Notes under the pieces: generated by a model
The model's input: the letters and a program-made list of their open reading frames with translations, nothing else
Told to the model about the DNA's origin: nothing
The model's database searches: none
Position numbers and translations under genes: made by a program
Assembly (NCBI RefSeq): GCF_008923185.1
Contig: NZ_WBMT01000029.1
Location: forward strand, 62,001 to 126,000
Reading direction: 5' to 3'
Source: Actinomadura rudentiformis
Lineage (GTDB): Bacteria; Actinomycetota; Actinomycetes; Streptosporangiales; Streptosporangiaceae
DNA: 64,000 bases
Part shown: piece after piece, positions 8,683 to 16,874 of the stretch
Numbering within the stretch: the stretch's first letter is position 1
Layout: each line of letters begins with the position of its first letter

Positions 8683-9398
8683 GACGTGGTCTCCGATGCG
8701 AGCATGACGCGGGCCTTGCGGAGCCGGCGCCGGCGGCCGGGGGTCAGCGCGGCGCCCGCGCGGACCTTGCGTTCCAGCCACAGCAGGGCCTGTGACAGCG
8801 GATAGCACAGCGCGAAATACACGGCCGCGATGACGACGTACACCTCCAGCGCGCGGAAGGTGTCGGAGGTGATCAGCTGCGCCTGGGTCATCAGCTCCGC
8901 CGCCGAGATGGTCACCAGCAGGGATGTCGACTTGAGCAGGTCGACCAGGAAGGTGTTGGTCCCGGGCAGCGCCAGCCGCAGCGCCTGCGGGAAGATCACG
9001 TGGGTGAGCGTGCCGAGCCTGCTCATGCCCAGCGCGTGGGCGCTCTCGCGCTGGCCGTCGTGCACGCCGGCCAGCGCGGAACGGAAGATCTCCGACAGAT
9101 ATGCCGCGTAGAACACCACCAGGCTCAGCGCCCCCGCCTCCAGGGCGCCCATCTTCAGCCCGACCGAGGTCAGCCCGAAGTAGGTGATGAAGATGATCGC
9201 CAGCAGCGGGATGTTCTTGAACACCTCGGTGTAGAGCGCCGAAGGGAACCGGACCATCCGCAGGTGACTCAGCCGCATGAGGGCGAGAACCAACCCGAGG
9301 ACGGCGGCCCCGCAGAACCCGAGCACGGTGTACTCCACCGTGTGCAGCAGTCCTTGCCAGAGGGGGTCGGAGTAGTCCGACCAGGGGACTTCGAACAT
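8679..9398 (-). CDS. Polar amino-acid ABC transporter, permease subunit
   Basis: Membrane subunit of the uptake system, about 239 residues from ATG 9398 (a GTG at 9428 is possible). It starts with GLLHTVEYTVLGFCGAAVLG, the first helix typical of His/Glu/Gln permeases. The EAA loop that docks the ATPase is ESAHALGMSRLGTLTHVIFP followed by QALRLALPGTNTF. Five or six helices are predicted by eye. The C-terminus is basic. It lies between the binding protein and the ATPase in the operon; a tandem 18-bp duplication separates it from the binding-protein stop. Confidence 0.92.
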   Translation of the reverse strand: MFEVPWSDYSDPLWQGLLHTVEYTVLGFCGAAVLGLVLALMRLSHLRMVRFPSALYTEVFKNIPLLAIIFITYFGLTSVGLKMGALEAGALSLVVFYAAYLSEIFRSALAGVHDGQRESAHALGMSRLGTLTHVIFPQALRLALPGTNTFLVDLLKSTSLLVTISAAELMTQAQLITSDTFRALEVYVVIAAVYFALCYPLSQALLWLERKVRAGAALTPGRRRRLRKARVMLASETTS

Positions 9399-9435
9399 GG
9401 GGGCGTTTCCGTTCTCCGGGAGTCTCACCGGCAGG

Positions 9436-9471
9436 GATCAGAGGGAGGGCGGTGATCAGAGGGAGGGCGGT
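9436..9471. repeat. 18-bp tandem duplication carrying the binding-protein stop codon
   Basis: GATCAGAGGGAGGGCGGT occurs twice back to back (9436-9453, 9454-9471). Both copies contain an in-frame TGA for the solute-binding protein (9456 and, downstream, 9438), so the stop and the last codons were duplicated. Confidence 0.9.
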
Positions 9472-10379
9472 TTCCAGCCGGCGGGGCGGTCGACGCCGGC
9501 GCGCAGTGCCCCCATCCACGGCGAGGCCTTGAGGAACTGGTCCGGGTCGCCGCCGTACTTCTTGATCAGCGTGGTCATCGTGCCGTCGGCGTACATCTGC
9601 CGGATCCCCTCGGAGATCGCCTGCTCCAGCTTCGGCTCCTGCTTGGGAATGTAGAAGCTGGTCATGTACGGCCTGAGGTACTCGAACGCCTTCTCCTCCT
9701 TGACCTGGGCGTCGGTCGGGGGAGTGAGGTACCGGGTGCTGAACTTCAGGTCCGGCCGCTTCTGCTGGGTGTAAATGATCAGCAGCGGGTCGAGGAAGCC
9801 CACCGAGATGCGGCCGGCGCCCAGGTCGCTGAAGACCCCGTTGGCGTTGGGGTAGGTCCGGAGCTTGGAGTCCGGGACGGCCTGGATCGACTTGACCCAC
9901 ACGTAGCCGGTGACCGTTCCCATGGACAGCCCCCGGAGGCTCTCGACCGTCGGGTACTGTCCGTCGCCGCGCACGGCCATGGCGGGCGGGGAGTAGTACG
10001 GCGGGTCGGTGAACAGGCCCTGCTCCTGCCGCTCCTTCGTCCAGGCGATGCCGCCGATCGTGATGTCGGCGCGCTGGGCCTGGATGCTGCCGAGCATCCC
10101 GTTGAAGTCGGTGACCTTGGGTTCCAGCTTCAGGTTCAGCTTGCCGGCCACGTGCTGGAGGATCTCGCTGTCGATGCCGACGAGCTTTTTCCCCTCGGTG
10201 CCGGTGTAGGGCATGTAGGGCTGGATGGCCACCGTCAGGACCCCGGGCTTGAGGGTGCCGTACACGTTGGTGGCGTTCTCGGTGCCTTCCGCGCCGGCGT
10301 CCGCGCCGCCGCATCCGGCGGCGACGGTGACCATGATCAGTGCGCTGGCGATGGACGCCCGGCGTTTTCCCCACCACAT
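9456..10379 (-). CDS. Amino-acid ABC transporter substrate-binding lipoprotein
   Basis: Secreted lipoprotein of 307 residues. The signal peptide ends with a lipobox, SALIMVTVAAGCGG, placing the protein on the outer face of the membrane. The mature part follows the SBP_bac_3 family: PGVLTVAIQPYMPYTG, GIDSEILQHVAGKLNL, QRADITIGGIAWTKER, and near the end QAISEGIRQMYADGTM followed by KKYGGDP. It captures a polar amino acid or related cation and delivers it to the permease and ATPase downstream. First gene of the operon, divergent from the CdaR-like regulator at 10569. Ligand class is from family, identity unknown. Confidence 0.92.
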   Translation of the reverse strand: MWWGKRRASIASALIMVTVAAGCGGADAGAEGTENATNVYGTLKPGVLTVAIQPYMPYTGTEGKKLVGIDSEILQHVAGKLNLKLEPKVTDFNGMLGSIQAQRADITIGGIAWTKERQEQGLFTDPPYYSPPAMAVRGDGQYPTVESLRGLSMGTVTGYVWVKSIQAVPDSKLRTYPNANGVFSDLGAGRISVGFLDPLLIIYTQQKRPDLKFSTRYLTPPTDAQVKEEKAFEYLRPYMTSFYIPKQEPKLEQAISEGIRQMYADGTMTTLIKKYGGDPDQFLKASPWMGALRAGVDRPAGWKPPSL

Positions 10380-10568
10380 GAAGCATCAACCTCGTTCCAC
10401 TGAACGTGTCCGGCGCGTTCGGGCCTCCGCCGGTGAGCCCCCCGAGCCCGCGACTATTGGCGTTCACGCTAGGAAGTGGGGTAGTGCGCCGTCATTGGCC
10501 GAAAAGTACGAAATTGGCCGGTCAGAGGGCTCTTCAGTCGTATCATCCGTACGACAGTGGAGGTGTCG

Positions 10569-11888
10569 GTGGGCGAAGGAAGCGGTGTCCCGGGGCACTC
10601 GATCCTCGCCCCTGCCCTGGCTCAGGGCATCGCGGGCGACACCAGCGCGATCATCGGCTACAACGTCCTGATCACCGACCGGGACGGCGTCGTCATCGGC
10701 AGCGGCGACACCAGCCGCATCGGCTCGTTCCACGAGGCGTCGGTTCAGGTCATGCTCACCCAGGAGGCGGCCGCGCACTCCGCCGGGGAGGCCCGCCGGC
10801 TGCGGGGCGTACGGCCCGGGATCACCCTGCCCATCGTCATCGACGGCGACGCGGTCGGCACCGTCGGCATTACCGGCTCGCCCGCCCAGGTCGGGCGCTT
10901 CGGCCGGGTCGTCAAGCGGCAGACCGAGATCCTGCTCCAGGAGTCCCTCCTCCTGCGATCCCGGCTGCTGCGTGAACGCGCGGCCGAGGACCTGCTCCGC
11001 GAAATCGCCCACTTCGACCCGGAAGTGGTGTCCCCGGACGACCTGGTGGCGCGCTCGGCAGATCTTGGCTACGACCTGCGCGCGCCCCGCGTGGCCGTCA
11101 TCGTCGACATTGGCGCCACCGGCACGCCGGTCACCGGCCCGTCTGTCTCCGAAACGTCCGGCACCGGCACGTCGGTCACCGGCCGGTCCGTCTCCCGTGG
11201 CGACCCGTCCGCCCCGGATACCGAGACGAGGAACTCCAGCGTGGACGCCCGGGCGCAGCGGGCCGACGCGGACATGCTGCGGGCGCTTCCGCCCCGTCTG
11301 ATCCGGGAGGCGTTCGCCGACTCCCAGGACCTGGTCGCGGGGATGGCGTCGGGCCGGTTCGCCGTGCTGCACCAGACCCGCGACCGGCCCGTCCGGGACC
11401 TGGTGCCCTTGTGCGAGTCGATCGTCGAAGGTCTCGAGCGGAGGCTGGCGGTGCCGGTACGGATCGGGATCGGCGCGGCCGCGTCCTCGGTGGCCGCGCT
11501 GCGCGACTCTTACGAGGACGCCGCGTCAGCTCTCCGCCTCGGGCCCCGCGCCCGGCCCGGCATCAGCGTCCACGTCATCGAGGACCTGCGGGTCCACCGG
11601 CTGATCGCCGCGGTAGCCCCGCGCACCAGGGCCCGCTTCACCGCCTCACTGATCCCCGCCCTGCGCGCCCGCTCCGACTGGCCGGTGCTCCGCCGCACGA
11701 TCATGGTCTGGTGTGAGAGCGGCTTCAGCCTGGTACGGACGGCGTCCACCCTCAACATCCACCGCAACACACTGATCTACCGGCTGGACCGGATCGCCCA
11801 CCTCTCGGGTCACCCCGTGCGCGACCATCCTGCCGCCCTCGCCCTCTACCTCGCCTGCATCGCCGACCAGGTAGAACCCCACTCCTGA
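10569..11888 (+). CDS. CdaR/PucR-type transcriptional regulator
   Basis: Regulator of about 439 residues. GTG 10569 is chosen because GGAGG lies 5 bases upstream. The N-terminus matches the sugar-diacid recognition domain (IIGYNVLITDRDGVVIGSGD, EARRLRGVRPGITLPIVIDG, VGTVGITGSP). The middle is a GGDEF-like fold. The C-terminal PucR HTH is WCESGFSLVRTASTLNIHRN followed by TLIYRLDRI. An S/T/G-rich insert near residues 185-215 contains two copies of a GTxVTGxSVS motif. CdaR proteins activate carbohydrate-diacid genes, but here the only target in sight is the divergent amino-acid uptake operon, so the ligand may be an amino or dicarboxylic acid (inference). Confidence 0.88.
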   Translation: MGEGSGVPGHSILAPALAQGIAGDTSAIIGYNVLITDRDGVVIGSGDTSRIGSFHEASVQVMLTQEAAAHSAGEARRLRGVRPGITLPIVIDGDAVGTVGITGSPAQVGRFGRVVKRQTEILLQESLLLRSRLLRERAAEDLLREIAHFDPEVVSPDDLVARSADLGYDLRAPRVAVIVDIGATGTPVTGPSVSETSGTGTSVTGRSVSRGDPSAPDTETRNSSVDARAQRADADMLRALPPRLIREAFADSQDLVAGMASGRFAVLHQTRDRPVRDLVPLCESIVEGLERRLAVPVRIGIGAAASSVAALRDSYEDAASALRLGPRARPGISVHVIEDLRVHRLIAAVAPRTRARFTASLIPALRARSDWPVLRRTIMVWCESGFSLVRTASTLNIHRNTLIYRLDRIAHLSGHPVRDHPAALALYLACIADQVEPHS

Positions 11889-11935
11889 TCCCACCCGAGC
11901 CGGTGAGGAGGGGGCCCGCGACCACCACGCCGCAG

Positions 11936-11977
11936 GCACCATGCCGCGAGCACCATGCCGCGAGCACCATGCCGATG
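11936..11977. repeat. 14-bp x3 tandem repeat
   Basis: GCACCATGCCGCGA is repeated at 11936 and 11950, with a third diverged copy at 11964. It lies just after the regulator stop codon; no coding role seen. Confidence 0.8.
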
Positions 11978-12014
11978 CCGCCTGATGATGACCCGAGCGG
12001 GGCACCGAATGGCC

Positions 12015-12051
12015 CGCCCTGCGCAGGTCTGAGCCAGACCTGCGCGGGGCG
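12015..12051. terminator. Bidirectional hairpin terminator
   Basis: Arms of 16 bases with one mismatch: CGCCCTGCGCAGGTCT (12015-12030) and AGACCTGCGCGGGGCG (12036-12051), loop GAGCC. It sits between the convergent CdaR-like gene and the response-regulator operon. No T-run follows, as is usual in high-GC actinobacteria. Confidence 0.8.
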
Positions 12052-12151
12052 AGTCAGTCCCTGATCAGCGAACCGGCTGGTGATGAAGTCGGCCAGCGTC
12101 TTCGCAGCTGATCGACACGCTCATGGGCGGCGTGGCAGGGCAGGACCGGCG

Positions 12152-12757
12152 CTAGAGCCAGCCGGCGTGGCGGGCGATGCGGATCGCGTCGATGCGGTTC
12201 CGGCCACCGACCTTGCTGATGGCGTTGGACAGGTAGTTGCGCACGGTCGCGGGTGAAAGCGAGAGTTGCGTGGCGATCTCGTCGGTCGGGATCCCGTTCT
12301 CGGCCGCTCGCAGCACGTCGGCCTCACGGCCGGTCAAGGGGCTCGTGCCTGTTTCGAGCGCGGCGGCCACCAACTCTGGATCGATGACCCGTTCGCCCGC
12401 CGCCACGCGCCGCACGCCCTCCGCCAGCGTCTCGGCGGGCGCGTCCTTGACGATGAATCCCCGCACGTGCACCTTGAGGGCGCGCAGCAGGTTGCCCGGC
12501 TGGCTCAGCCCGGTGAGCACCAGCGTGCGGCAGCCGGGCAACTGCTCGCTCAGCTGGCCGGCGGCGCTGAGCCCGTCCAGTCCCGGCATGTCGATGTCGA
12601 GGACCGCCACGTCCGGCCGGGTCCGGAGCGCCGCCTCCAGCACCAGGTCTCCGCGGTCCAGCTCCGCGACGACCTCCATGTCCTCCTCCAACGTCAGCAA
12701 CGCCACCAGCGCCCCGCGAATCATGTGCTTGTCCTCGGCGATCAGCACCTTGATCAT
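12152..12757 (-). CDS. NarL/LuxR-family response regulator
   Basis: Two-component output protein of about 201 residues. The receiver domain starts MIKVLIAEDKHMIRG; the phosphoacceptor is Asp54 in VAVLDIDMPG, and the conserved Lys is in GFIVKDAP. The C-terminal LuxR helix-turn-helix reads LTGREADVLRAAENGIPTDE, IATQLSLSPATVRNYLSNAI. This is the DesR/LiaR-like group common in actinobacteria, often controlling a neighbouring exporter. ATG 12757 overlaps the kinase stop (ATGA), so the start further upstream in the frame is rejected. The likely partner is the kinase at 12754-13896. Confidence 0.93.
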   Translation of the reverse strand: MIKVLIAEDKHMIRGALVALLTLEEDMEVVAELDRGDLVLEAALRTRPDVAVLDIDMPGLDGLSAAGQLSEQLPGCRTLVLTGLSQPGNLLRALKVHVRGFIVKDAPAETLAEGVRRVAAGERVIDPELVAAALETGTSPLTGREADVLRAAENGIPTDEIATQLSLSPATVRNYLSNAISKVGGRNRIDAIRIARHAGWL

Positions 12758-13896
12758 TCGCTCTCCTCCGGAACCTCGACGCACAACCGGAACCCGCCCC
12801 CCGGGGTCACCGAGGCGGAGACCGTCCCGGCCACGGCCCGTGCCCGTTCCCTCAGGCCGGTCAGCCCGCTGCCCGGTCCTGACGCGGCCCGGACCCCGTC
12901 GTTGGTGATCTCCAGTCGTACCGCTCCGTCTCCCCGCCTGATCGCTATCTCGCAGGTGCTCGCCTCGCTGTGCCGCAGCACGTTGGTGACCCCCTCGCGG
13001 AGTGCCCAGGCCAGCACCGCCTCGGCCTTCGGGGGGAGGTCCCCCAGTTCGTGCCGGATCTGCGCGTCGATGCTCGCCGCGCGCAGCAGTGCGGCCGCGC
13101 CCTCGGTCTCGGTGCGCAGCGAGACGGCATGCTCCTCCCGGGTGACCGTCCGAACGTCCCGCAGGGCCTCCTGCGCCACCGCGACGATGCTCTTCATCTC
13201 CGCCTCGGCGGCCGGCGGATCCCGGTCCAGCAGCTTCAGGGCCAGGTCGCCCTTGAGGGAGATGGCGGAGAGGCTCTGGCCGAGCAGGTCGTGCAGGTCA
13301 CGGGAGACCCGCAACCGTTCCCGGCCGATCGCCAGTTCCGCCAACTCGGTCCGCGCGTTGTGGAGTTCCTGGACGACCTGGACCAGCCGTGCCGAGCCGT
13401 ACAGGCTGGCCGCCATCAGTGCCAGCACGATCGGCCAGTAGACGAACCCGTTGATCAGCGTGAAGGCGGAACCGACGGGCCAGGCCGCCTTGAGGATCCC
13501 AGCGGTCGCGGCGGTCCCCGCCAGCGGTGCGACGATCGCTCCGATGGCAGGCCACTTGGGCAGCACCATCGGCGCCGACGCGATCAGCAGCACCTGGGTG
13601 GGCACCCAGTTCCACGTGTACACGGGCATCGGCGCGTACACCAGGACGGCCAGCGCCAGCAGGGTCAGCACGCCGTAGGGCGGTCGTACGCCGCGGGCGA
13701 CCGCGAGGCTGTGATGCAGCTGCAGCCCACCGAGCGCGAGGAACGCCAGCACGGCCATGGGAATCGACACGCTGGGCGTGGGCAGGCCAGGAGTGCCGAA
13801 GACGATGAAGACCGGAGAGATCGCGACAATGGGGACGTGTGCGGCGACCAGCACCCAACGGGCCCTGCGCATGTTCCAGGGACGGCTCTGGCTCAT
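12754..13896 (-). CDS. Sensor histidine kinase (HisKA_3, NarL-type partner)
   Basis: Membrane kinase of 380 residues. Five or six hydrophobic helices fill residues 13-170. The dimerisation/phosphoacceptor helix reads RERLRVSRDLHDLLGQSLSA with His202. The ATPase domain has an N-box REGVTNVLRHSEAS, G1 around ITNDGV and G2 GPGSGLTGLRERARAVAG, all intact. It overlaps the response regulator by ATGA and is itself overlapped by the pseudo-kinase upstream, making one operon. The divergent DHA2 exporter at 15101 is a plausible target, as in other exporter/LiaRS-like loci (inference). Confidence 0.93.
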   Translation of the reverse strand: MSQSRPWNMRRARWVLVAAHVPIVAISPVFIVFGTPGLPTPSVSIPMAVLAFLALGGLQLHHSLAVARGVRPPYGVLTLLALAVLVYAPMPVYTWNWVPTQVLLIASAPMVLPKWPAIGAIVAPLAGTAATAGILKAAWPVGSAFTLINGFVYWPIVLALMAASLYGSARLVQVVQELHNARTELAELAIGRERLRVSRDLHDLLGQSLSAISLKGDLALKLLDRDPPAAEAEMKSIVAVAQEALRDVRTVTREEHAVSLRTETEGAAALLRAASIDAQIRHELGDLPPKAEAVLAWALREGVTNVLRHSEASTCEIAIRRGDGAVRLEITNDGVRAASGPGSGLTGLRERARAVAGTVSASVTPGGGFRLCVEVPEESE

Positions 13897-14897
13897 CCGC
13901 TGGTCACCTCAGCTGTCAGCGTCCCGTCCCGGTCGATCACCTTGATCACGCAGTGCCGGGCGTTCTGGTTCTCCAGCAACTGCGACAGGCCGCAGCGCAG
14001 CTCGGCCCGGAGCGCGTCCGGCACCTCACCGTCGAGGCCCTCCGGCAGGATGAGGTTCGTCTCGATGCCCGCCGCCGACAACAGGGTCGCCGCCGTCTCG
14101 AGCTCGGCCCGCAGCGTGACCTCCTGATACCGGGTGACCATCCGGCGCACCTCGGCCAGCGTGCGCCGCGAGTCCTCGACCAGTGTGGCGAGTTCGCGCC
14201 GCTGGCCCTTGGCCACCAGACCCTCCAGCGCCGGGCCGACCGACTGCCTCAGCTGCCCGTCGATGCGCAGGCGTTCCCGCACCACGGCCTCATCGGCGAG
14301 GGATCGGCGGGCGTTCTCCAGCTGCCGGACCGCGCCGATCAGGAAGATCGGGACCGACAGCGACGTGCCGTAGACCAGGACGGCCAGCGTGAAGTAGACC
14401 GCCCATTCCGGCTGGTCGAAGGCGTAGATCGCGGCAGGGGCAGGCACCGCCGCCAGCGCCGCGTACGTGAGGAACGACCACGGCGCCCGGATCACGATCA
14501 GGACCAGACCGGCGAGCGGGCAGAGCGCGCCCAGCCAGCCGACTCCGATGAACGGCATCGCGCCGAAGATGAGGGCCGCGACCACGACGAGTCCCCAGGC
14601 CTGCCCGGGCGTACGGTCACCGCGCGCCTTCGACCGGACGATCCACACCTGAAGGGGCAGATAGCAGGCGGTGACGACAGCGGCCTCCTCGGTGTGACCG
14701 GGGAAGGAGGGGTGTGTCGCGACCCGATGCAGATTGAGTAAGGGGAGTAACACGCTGTAGGCGACCGCACCAGCGGTCGCCACCTGGATGAACCGGCTGG
14801 ACTGCCGGTGTACTTCGACCACGCTCGCGACCCCCGACCGAAGATCGGAAAGAAAGGACAGACGGCCGGATTGCCGGAGCACCACTGTATTGACCAT
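13893..14897 (-). CDS. Degenerate histidine-kinase paralogue (pseudo-kinase)
   Basis: Membrane protein of 334 residues with the layout of the kinase next to it: six hydrophobic segments (about 42-195), a coiled linker, then VVRERLRIDGQLRQSVGPAL. That segment aligns with the neighbour's H-box, but the catalytic His is Arg217 (GQLRQ instead of RDLHD). The ATPase part runs LRCGLSQLLENQNARHCVIK and stops at LTAEVTSG, just where the G1 box and ATP lid should begin. It therefore cannot autophosphorylate or bind ATP normally. The frame is intact and coupled by ATGA to the active kinase, which argues for a retained role as sensor or heterodimer partner, not decay. Confidence 0.85.
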   Translation of the reverse strand: MVNTVVLRQSGRLSFLSDLRSGVASVVEVHRQSSRFIQVATAGAVAYSVLLPLLNLHRVATHPSFPGHTEEAAVVTACYLPLQVWIVRSKARGDRTPGQAWGLVVVAALIFGAMPFIGVGWLGALCPLAGLVLIVIRAPWSFLTYAALAAVPAPAAIYAFDQPEWAVYFTLAVLVYGTSLSVPIFLIGAVRQLENARRSLADEAVVRERLRIDGQLRQSVGPALEGLVAKGQRRELATLVEDSRRTLAEVRRMVTRYQEVTLRAELETAATLLSAAGIETNLILPEGLDGEVPDALRAELRCGLSQLLENQNARHCVIKVIDRDGTLTAEVTSG

Positions 14898-15100
14898 GAA
14901 TGTGATGGACTAGCCCTTCTGCGGCTGAACAAGTCAGTGTCCGTGCCGCGGAGCGGCCAGCACCAGATGCATTCGTCCCCTCTCGGTGATGACGTTCATC
15001 ACTGATGTTCGTCACCGGAGGTTGAGGACATCGGCATCTGCCATGCGACGGCGCACGCCTGGAAACTCCTGTTCATCGTCAATTGATCCAGGAGGGCGCC

Positions 15101-16594
15101 TTGACCGCTCTAGTCAACGAGAAGGCCATAGCCGACGAGAAGGCCAAAGTCGACGAGAAAGCCGTCGTCGACGCGCCGACCGTGCCCCGGCGCTGGCTCG
15201 GCCTCTTCGCGATCCTCACCGCGACGCTCATGAACCTGCTCGACGCGAGCATCGTCAACGTGGCGCTGCCCGTGATCCGTACCGACCTGGGCGGCTCGTA
15301 CGCGACCCTGCAGTGGATCGCCGCGAGCTACACCCTGGTCCTGGCGATGGGCCTCCTGACCGGCGGCCGCCTCGGTGACATGTACGGCCGTTACCGCATG
15401 CTGATGTACGGCCTGGCCGGCTTTCTCGCCGCATCGGTACTGTGCGGCATCGCCTGGTCGCCCGGGTCGCTGGTCACAGGCCGGGTGCTGCAAGCCCTGT
15501 TCGCCGCGGTCATGGTGCCGCAGTGCTTCGGCCTGATCCGTGACCTTTTCCCCGGCAAGGAGCAGGCGAAGGCCTGGGGCGTGTTCGGCCCCTCCATCGG
15601 CCTGGCCTCCATCCTCGGCCCGGTCGTGGCCGGTCTGCTGATCAAGGCGGACCTCTTCGGCTCCGGCTGGCGCATGATCTTCCTGATCAACCTGGTGCTC
15701 GGCGCGTTCACGTTGATCGCTGGCCGCAGCTCACTGCCGCGGGCCGGGGGCGACCGTACCGGCGGGCTCGACCTGGTCGGTACGGGCCTGGCCGGGCTGG
15801 CCATGGCGCTGCTGGTCTACCCGCTCATCCAGGGCCGTGAGCACGGCTGGCCGGCCTGGACCTTCCTGATGCTCGCCGCCTCGGTCGCGGTGTTCGTCGT
15901 CTTCGCCTGGCAGCAGGTACACCGCAAGGCCGCGGGCGCGGCTCCGCTGATCGAGCTCAGCGTGTTCGCCCGCCGCTCGTACACCTCGGGGGTCCTGTTC
16001 GTCATCGTCTTCCTCGGCGCGCTCATGGGCTTCTCGCTGGCCGTCGGCCTGATGCTCCAACTGGGTCTGCACTACAGCCCGATCGGTGCCAGCCTGGCCA
16101 TGGCGCCCTGGGCGATCGGCGCGTTCGTCGGCTCCGCCGTGGGGGCCATGGCGCCCCAGCTCGGCCGCAAGAGCCTGCACATCGGCCTCTCGATCATGGC
16201 GGTCGGCACGGTCGGGCTCCTGCTGGTGTTCGACACCTCCGGCATCGGCCTCGGCAGCTGGAATCTGCTGGCCCCCCTGCTCATCTGCGGCATCGGCATG
16301 GGAATGATCTTCGTCCCGATGTACGACATCATCATGGGCGAGATCCAGGATCACGAGGTCGGCACCGCCGCCGGCGCGCTGGAGTCGTTCCAGCAGCTCG
16401 GCGCGGCCCTCGGCGTCGCCGCCCTCGGAACCGTCTTCTTCGACCGCTTCACCGACCCGGCCCGTGATCTCACCGCCCTCAAGCAGGGCGCCCTGGCCGC
16501 CGCCGAACAGGTCACCCTGATCAGCCTCGGGCTCTTCGCCCTGGCCTTCCTGGTCGGCTTCCTCCTCCCCAGGAAGGCCCGCCAGACCCACTGA
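15101..16594 (+). CDS. DHA2-family MFS efflux transporter (14-TM, EmrB/QacA type)
   Basis: Drug or metabolite exporter of about 497 residues. TTG 15101 is chosen because AGGAGGG ends 5 bases upstream. A charged N-tail (NEKAIADEKAKVDEKAVVD) precedes the first helix. Family motifs are MNLLDASIVNVALPVIRTDL (motif D1 of DHA2 proteins), GGRLGDMYGRYRM (motif A) and GPSIGLASILGPVVAGLL (motif C of exporters). Fourteen helices fit the hydrophobic pattern. Divergent from the pseudo-kinase/kinase/regulator operon, which probably controls it. A strong hairpin terminator follows the stop. Confidence 0.93.
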   Translation: MTALVNEKAIADEKAKVDEKAVVDAPTVPRRWLGLFAILTATLMNLLDASIVNVALPVIRTDLGGSYATLQWIAASYTLVLAMGLLTGGRLGDMYGRYRMLMYGLAGFLAASVLCGIAWSPGSLVTGRVLQALFAAVMVPQCFGLIRDLFPGKEQAKAWGVFGPSIGLASILGPVVAGLLIKADLFGSGWRMIFLINLVLGAFTLIAGRSSLPRAGGDRTGGLDLVGTGLAGLAMALLVYPLIQGREHGWPAWTFLMLAASVAVFVVFAWQQVHRKAAGAAPLIELSVFARRSYTSGVLFVIVFLGALMGFSLAVGLMLQLGLHYSPIGASLAMAPWAIGAFVGSAVGAMAPQLGRKSLHIGLSIMAVGTVGLLLVFDTSGIGLGSWNLLAPLLICGIGMGMIFVPMYDIIMGEIQDHEVGTAAGALESFQQLGAALGVAALGTVFFDRFTDPARDLTALKQGALAAAEQVTLISLGLFALAFLVGFLLPRKARQTH

Positions 16595-16600
16595 ACCCCT

Positions 16601-16648
16601 TGCGAAGGCCTGCACGATCACGCTGCCGTGATAGTGCAGGCCTTCGCA
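16601..16648. terminator. Long perfect hairpin terminator
   Basis: A 48-base hairpin: TGCGAAGGCCTGCAC (16601-16615) pairs perfectly with GTGCAGGCCTTCGCA (16634-16648); an inner stem ATCACG/CGTGAT closes on the loop CTGC, with one G-A mismatch between stems. It begins 6 bases after the DHA2 transporter stop codon. Confidence 0.9.
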
Positions 16649-16791
16649 GTCCACCTCGACGGGGTTTCGGATCACCTCGTCGAGGCGGACGTAACGTGAT
16701 CACAGGCCCACGGCCTGGCGTGGCGTAGGGCCGGGTGGCGTCCTCCATGCCTCATCTGCAATCTTTCCCAGAGGCCGTAACAGATTCGGCC

Positions 16792-16823
16792 TCTGACCTG
16801 GATGGGCTTCTGACCTGGATGGG
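16792..16823. repeat. 15-bp direct repeat in the nadE leader
   Basis: TCTGACCTGGATGGG occurs at 16792-16806 and 16809-16823, a 17-bp period, 52 bases before the NAD+ synthetase start. It could be an activator or repressor site, or a chance slippage duplication. Confidence 0.7.
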
Positions 16824-16874
16824 AATTACTCGCATGACCAGCGAGCGCCACACGCCGCACGCCCCGGAGACCCT

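Noticed and set aside
7810..10467. An 885-codon open frame spanning the ABC operon on the minus strand
   Set aside because: Only its last third is the ATPase; the rest is Arg/Pro/Gly-rich out-of-frame sequence over the permease and binding protein. A high-GC artefact.
12058..12150. Possible remnant of a flavoenzyme C-terminus (minus strand AAKTLADFITSRFADQG)
   Set aside because: It resembles the GKAMADFITTD end of the DadA-like protein, but about 20 residues are too few to call a pseudogene.
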